Shown here: in pieces, positions 60,315-64,000 of the stretch
How positions within the stretch are numbered: position 1 is the stretch's first letter
How the letters are laid out: each line of letters starts with the position of its first letter
Assembly: GCA_041906145.1 (NCBI GenBank)
Contig: JAYRJU010000002.1
Span: 372,001-436,000 of the forward strand
Length of the DNA: 64,000 nt
Direction of reading: 5' to 3'
Source of the DNA: SHVO01 sp041906145
GTDB lineage: Bacteria > Pseudomonadota > Alphaproteobacteria > Rhodospirillales > Rhodospirillaceae
Made by a program: the position numbers and the translations under genes
Notes under the pieces: model-generated
The model's database searches: none
What the model saw: the letters and a program-made list of their open reading frames with translations, nothing else
What the model was told of the DNA's origin: nothing

Positions 60315-60878
60315 ATGGCATCGCTGGATAAGGATAGATACGAAGAGACGGCCCGTCCGACCGGCGGACGGTCTTGGGGTAAGCCCAACCCGATCGACGT
60401 ACATGTCGGCAACCGCTTGCGTCTGCGTCGCACGTTGCTCGGAATGAGTCAGCAGAAAGTCGGTGAGGCGCTCGGCCTCACGTTTCAACAAGTTCAGAAG
60501 TACGAGCGCGGCACCAACCGCATCGGTGCAAGCCGTCTGTGGGACCTTGCCGGTGTTCTCGATTGCCCGGTGTCATTTTTCTTCGATGAGATGGATGAGA
60601 AGACGGCCGGCGCCAGTCCGCGAAATTGGGATGGTCAGACGACCGACCTCATCCTGCGTCAGGACGATCCGATGAATCGCCGTGAAACGCTGGAATTGGT
60701 GCGCGCATACTATCGTATAAAAGGATATCATGTCCGCCGCCGTATCTACGAACTCGCCAAGTCCCTCGCATCGACGAGCGCGGACGGTGAGGAAGCGGAT
60801 TGGAAAGGCGAAGACGACAGCATCGGCGCGATGCCGATGAAGTCAATGTCGTCGCAACAAGAAATGCGGAAGTCTTAA
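60315..60878 (+). CDS. PraR/PhrR-type XRE-family regulator
   Basis: 187 aa from the ATG at 60315; an upstream in-frame TTG at 60294 is rejected as it lacks a ribosome site. The Cro/C1 helix-turn-helix spans about 28-85 (DVHVGNRLRLRRTLLGMSQQ; LTFQQVQKYERGTNRIGASR; WDLAGVLDCPVSFFFDEMDE). A C-terminal helical part (ETLELVRAYYRIKGYHVRRR) follows. This layout matches the alphaproteobacterial PraR/PhrR group, which controls stress, attachment or biofilm genes. That makes EPS control plausible but unproven. Confidence 0.85.
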   Translation: MASLDKDRYEETARPTGGRSWGKPNPIDVHVGNRLRLRRTLLGMSQQKVGEALGLTFQQVQKYERGTNRIGASRLWDLAGVLDCPVSFFFDEMDEKTAGASPRNWDGQTTDLILRQDDPMNRRETLELVRAYYRIKGYHVRRRIYELAKSLASTSADGEEADWKGEDDSIGAMPMKSMSSQQEMRKS

Positions 60879-60881
60879 GCG

Positions 60882-61181
60882 CTATTGCTCTTGAAGCGGA
60901 GAGATAACGGGCGTGGCATCCAAAGCGGGTGCCCGCCTGTTTTCCGTGGCGGCGCGGGTGTGGCGCGTGGCGACGGCAGCTCCTACTAAAATCGCGACGG
61001 CGGTAAGGCCAGCGATGGCCAGCGCCGTCACCCCGAGCGTGACCGCGATATCCGTACGAAAACTGGCGACAGCGATGACGGCGGCAATGCCCGCGATCCC
61101 AATAACCTTCGACAATCCGTTCTTCGTTTGACCTTCAGGGAAAACAGTCACGCGAACCTCTGCGATAGTTTCAGTATGCAA
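60882..61181 (-). CDS. Hypothetical 99-aa protein with two membrane helices
   Basis: Two helices (VIGIAGIAAVIAVASF and LGVTALAIAGLTAVAILVGAAV) are flanked by a polar N-terminus (MHTETIAEVRVTVFPEGQTK) and an A/P-rich polar tail. No family is recognised. Its 3' end is 3 bp from the stop of the convergent PraR-type gene. Codon use is consistent with a real gene. Confidence 0.6.
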   Translation of the reverse strand: MHTETIAEVRVTVFPEGQTKNGLSKVIGIAGIAAVIAVASFRTDIAVTLGVTALAIAGLTAVAILVGAAVATRHTRAATENRRAPALDATPVISPLQEQ

Positions 61182-61300
61182 CGGTAAGGTTATCGGCTCG
61201 TAAAGCGCTCAATCAAAGATAAGCGACAACTCACGGTGTCGTTCTTATACACCTGCTATCGAGCGTACGCTCTAGAATCTTTCACACAACACTACCGTCG

Positions 61301-61343
61301 AATCGAAAAAAATTGTCTGCAACAGCGGGAACTTTTTTCGATT
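61301..61343. repeat. 11-bp perfect inverted repeat
   Basis: AATCGAAAAAA (61301-61311) and TTTTTTCGATT (61333-61343) flank 21 nt. It may be an operator or an RNA stem. It could also terminate an unrecognised transcript, as the right arm is T-rich. Confidence 0.6.
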
Positions 61344-61642
61344 TTCCGAACCCGCATTTCCCTTCGAACTGGTTGCGCGATTCCGCAGTTCGAGCTTGAG
61401 TTGTCGCGTTTGCATATCAGCGCCCGGTTGCAAAAAATTTTTACATAGAACTTTTCCGTTAAATACAACGACCCACACGCATTGCGTTTGTGTGGCCGGA
61501 TGTTCTGGCTTGCTGAAAGACTCCCGCTCTTGGAAAACAGACGCGGGCTGGGGGGTTGCCAGGAGCGCATCCTACACAATCGGAATTGGGGAAAAAGTTC
61601 CGGTCGTGCTTTTAAGTGCTCCTACGTCTCCCCTCTTTTTCA

Positions 61643-61660
61643 CCGCTCCCGAAGGAGCGG
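61643..61660 (+). other. Hairpin in the leader of the secreted paralogue
   Basis: CCGCTCC-CGAA-GGAGCGG, 7-bp stem with tetraloop, 32 nt before the ATG at 61692. It could influence mRNA stability or translation. Confidence 0.45.
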
Positions 61661-61691
61661 GGCATGATCCTTGGAAGAGGAGAGATCGCGT

Positions 61692-63482
61692 ATGACCAAC
61701 ATCAGCCGACGGGGTGCGATCGGCATTGGCGCAGCAGGAATCGTGGGGCTTCAGGCGGGGATCGCGACAGCGCAGACCGTCACACCAACCCTAAAAGCTG
61801 TTGTAACTCTTGCAGGCCAGACCTACGAATTTAAAGAAGAGACCGGGCAAAACCTCGGCGATTTCGTCGCCACAATTGGTAACTTCACGCAACGTTGCGT
61901 ACGCAGCGAAGTCCCGAACTTTCCTCTCACTGTTTACTTCCGTCCAGACCGTAATAGTGATCGCGTCGAAGTTGTATTCGAGCTCGGTCGTGTGTTCCAA
62001 GCGGTGCCGGCCAACCTTGGCGCCTACAGCGTAACGATCACTCGCGGCGAGCAGGTGCTCACCCGGATCGACGTTCCAGCTCATTATTGGTTTTCGCGTT
62101 GGCGCTGGCAGTCCAGCCCCCGCCCCATCGTCGGCGATGTCGCGAAGCTCGTCGAACAGAACATGATCCCCGGCTACGACCGTTCGGCGGCGCCTAAACC
62201 GGTTGTCGTTACCCTCAATGTGATGCCACTTCCGAATGGCGACTATCTCGATGTCGACATTTTGGCCCAGTTCTCCGGCGGCAACTACGCCAACGCTTCC
62301 AAACTGGTCATCACAGCGCAGCAATACGTGTCTCTGAACTCCAGCTCGACCTCAAGTGCGGCCGTCAGCACCTCGTCAAGTATCTACGCGGCGATGGGTC
62401 TTGCCGGCGTCACGCCGTATATGCCGAACACCGGCGAACGCAGCGACATTGGCCTCGTCACCGAGCCGCAGGCGAAGTTCATCTGCACCAGCGATGCAGC
62501 TTCGCTCGATCTTTTGCGCGCTCAGGCCGAAGCCGCGGGCACGATGCCCTGGCACATGCGCGATGAAACGCAGACCGGTCCCTTCGACTTCCGGAAGTAT
62601 CCGAACGCCACTTGGTACTACTCCACGAATGCGGGGTCTCCTCATGTTAAAACTGCCTCTACGCCCGTTACGCTCGACAGCGCGCACCAGCCCTCGCTGG
62701 CCTACCTTCCGTATCTTCTCACGGGCGATCCGTACCACCTTGAGGACATCCAGTTTCAAGCGACCTGGAACTGGGGATCTCTGCCGGCAGCTTACCGGCC
62801 CAGCATTCCGCAAGCTCGCGCGTTCGCCTGGAGCCTCCGTACACTAGCTCAGGCAGTGCGCGTGACGCCGGCCTCAACGCCATCGTGGCTGCTCCCGCAA
62901 AGCTACTGGGCATCTCAACTGGCGACGACTCGCGACTGGTTCCAGAGCAATTTCGTCGAGAGCATTCGTCCGGAGCGGGCACTGTTCCGCGCCACCGCCA
63001 ATATCGATACTTCGCGCGGCGAGACCAACGCGCCGGAAGGCGCATGGGTCGATCCCTGGCAGGACGAATTTGTCGCGGCGGTCATCGGCTGGATGGTGAC
63101 CATGGGCTTCAATGACTGGCGGACAGCTTTCGACTGGATCATCGGCGGCACTATCGCGCGCACAAGCACGACTAGCGGCTGGATCCGGGCTTACGCTACG
63201 CCTTACCGCATGATCCTGCGTGCGACGAAAACGTCGCCGTTCGCGACCTCGTGGTCCGAAGCTTGGGCGCTGGAACAAAGCGTCGCGAAGGCTGTCTATA
63301 CCGACCCCAATGCTTGGGCGACGACTGACCTGACCTATCTCGCCTATACGCGCGGGGCTCTTTTCTATGCGGCCAAACTCGGTACACCGGGCGCAGCAGA
63401 AAGCTTGGCGTGGGCCACGAGTCAGCTGAAGTCACGTGGCTGGAATACAGCCTTCAAGTGGCGTCTCGGCACTGGACTTTAA
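61692..63482 (+). CDS. Secreted protein of unknown family, paralogue 2
   Basis: 596 aa from the ATG at 61692 (GGAG upstream; a TTG at 61671 is rejected). Tat-like signal ISRRGAIGIGAAGIVGLQAG. It shares long blocks with the protein at 39608-41221: FPLTVYFRPDRNSDRVEVVF, YWFSRWRWQSSPRP, AEAAGTMPWHMRDE, DSAHQPSLAYLPYLLTGDPY and DPWQDEFVAAVIGWMVTMGF. An extra segment of about 60 residues (roughly 175-235), ending in a serine-rich stretch, is absent from the other copy. No known domain is recognised. Secretion and the EPS link suggest a polysaccharide-acting or matrix protein. Confidence 0.8.
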   Translation: MTNISRRGAIGIGAAGIVGLQAGIATAQTVTPTLKAVVTLAGQTYEFKEETGQNLGDFVATIGNFTQRCVRSEVPNFPLTVYFRPDRNSDRVEVVFELGRVFQAVPANLGAYSVTITRGEQVLTRIDVPAHYWFSRWRWQSSPRPIVGDVAKLVEQNMIPGYDRSAAPKPVVVTLNVMPLPNGDYLDVDILAQFSGGNYANASKLVITAQQYVSLNSSSTSSAAVSTSSSIYAAMGLAGVTPYMPNTGERSDIGLVTEPQAKFICTSDAASLDLLRAQAEAAGTMPWHMRDETQTGPFDFRKYPNATWYYSTNAGSPHVKTASTPVTLDSAHQPSLAYLPYLLTGDPYHLEDIQFQATWNWGSLPAAYRPSIPQARAFAWSLRTLAQAVRVTPASTPSWLLPQSYWASQLATTRDWFQSNFVESIRPERALFRATANIDTSRGETNAPEGAWVDPWQDEFVAAVIGWMVTMGFNDWRTAFDWIIGGTIARTSTTSGWIRAYATPYRMILRATKTSPFATSWSEAWALEQSVAKAVYTDPNAWATTDLTYLAYTRGALFYAAKLGTPGAAESLAWATSQLKSRGWNTAFKWRLGTGL

Positions 63483-63575
63483 GCGCCTCTCGCGTCGCGG
63501 AGACTACAAGCCGGTCCGCGGGTATGAACGTAAGCCCTTGCGCCGGCTTGTGGTGTCTGAGACGCCGCCGGTGCG

Positions 63576-64000
63576 TTACGGCTGCCCGCCCAACATTCCG
63601 CGCTCGCTGAGCAGGGCTAATATAAGATCGGCGGCGTCTTCGGCGGAGACGCGCGACGTATCGATCCGCAGCTCGGGGGTGAGCGGCGCCTCGTAAGGCG
63701 AACTGATACCGGTGAAATTGCCGATCTCCCCGCGGCGCGCCTTCTTATACAGCCCCTTGGGGTCGCGCTTTTCGGCCTCGCTCAGCGGCGTATCCACGAA
63801 CACTTCGACGAACTCGCCCGGTTGAAGCAGGTTGCGCGCGAGTTCGCGCTCCGCCCGGAACGGGGAAATGAATGAAACCAGCACGATCAGGCCGGCGTCG
63901 ACCATGAGTTTCGCGACTTCGGCGACGCGCCGGATGTTCTCCACGCGATCGGCATCCGTGAATCCGAGATCGCGATTCAGTCCATGGCGTACGTTGTCGC
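63576..64000 (-). CDS. cysC: APS kinase (CysC domain), N-terminus cut by window edge
   Basis: At least 141 codons, continuing past base 64000. The reading frame enters as DNVRHGLNRDLGFTDADRVE, then NIRRVAEVAKLMVDAGLIVL and FISPFRAERELARNLL, FVEVFVDTPL, GLYKKARRGEIGNFTGISSP, all typical of adenylylsulfate kinase, which makes PAPS from APS. The P-loop lies outside the window. It may be a free CysC or the C-terminal half of a CysN/CysC fusion. PAPS could serve polysaccharide sulfation, but no sulfotransferase is visible. Confidence 0.92.
   Translation of the reverse strand, partial: DNVRHGLNRDLGFTDADRVENIRRVAEVAKLMVDAGLIVLVSFISPFRAERELARNLLQPGEFVEVFVDTPLSEAEKRDPKGLYKKARRGEIGNFTGISSPYEAPLTPELRIDTSRVSAEDAADLILALLSERGMLGGQP

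Larger units (their letters stand above)
61182..61691. other. 510-bp upstream region of the secreted paralogue
   Basis: No gene seen. It is more AT-rich than its surroundings. It has an 11-bp perfect inverted repeat (61301-61311/61333-61343), a CCACAC/GTGTGG repeat (61472-61494) and a 7-bp hairpin just before the gene. The promoter and a long leader probably lie here. Confidence 0.5.

Overview
The window looks like about 64 kb of chromosome from a GC-rich Alphaproteobacterium. The evidence is the codon use, a PraR/PhrR-type XRE regulator, an FNR/FixK-type box and a full XrtA (exosortase A)/PEP-CTERM exopolysaccharide locus. A soil or freshwater lineage such as Micropepsales/Rhizomicrobium is possible but is only a guess. 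No rRNA, tRNA, CRISPR array, IS element or prophage was seen.

Left part (1-21600), housekeeping and accessory genes. A truncated DUF1592-family lipoprotein gene opens the window. A peptidoglycan/amino-sugar salvage island follows (1792-8486). It has a leftward operon (SIS-type glucosamine-6-P deaminase, NagA, MurQ, BadF-type sugar kinase) and a divergent rightward pair (AmpG-like permease, AmpC-like serine hydrolase). Next come WrbA, a YbhB/PEBP protein, a DUF1028 protein, an S9 peptidase, an AbgB-like M20 hydrolase, an amidohydrolase, and a leftward set with an alginate-export-like porin preceded by a Fur-box-like element. An Hsp20 gene and a BrkB/YihY gene diverge around a perfect FNR/FixK palindrome. 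HU and a DksA/TraR-type protein close this part.

Central and right part (22056-59331), the XrtA locus. It begins with one PEP-CTERM protein gene carrying a textbook sigma-54 (-24/-12) promoter. The core rightward operon follows: priming sugar transferase, PrsK kinase, PrsR sigma-54 activator, PrsT TPR protein and GalE. Next are a leftward block (polysaccharide-deacetylase-like protein, Gfo/Idh/MocA-SDR fusion, glycosyltransferase), a second glycosyltransferase, a Wzx-type flippase, a secreted protein of unknown family, an O-ligase-like polymerase, further glycosyltransferases, exosortase XrtA and its amidotransferase. A tight leftward operon encodes the envelope machinery: export lipoprotein, chain-length protein, tyrosine kinase, beta-barrel, ATPase, deacetylase and FemAB. 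A CelD/BcsL-like acetyltransferase, a glycosyltransferase and a DUF218 protein end it.

Right edge (59333-64000): a degenerate histidine-kinase-ATPase-like protein, a PraR-type regulator, a small membrane protein, a paralogue of the unknown secreted protein from inside the EPS locus, and a truncated APS kinase.

Inferred logic: PrsK/PrsR would activate sigma-54 transcription of the PEP-CTERM gene. XrtA would process that protein while the surrounding genes build, modify and export a polysaccharide. The most novel element is the paralogous pair of secreted proteins with no recognised family (39608-41221 and 61692-63482), one inside and one beside the locus.
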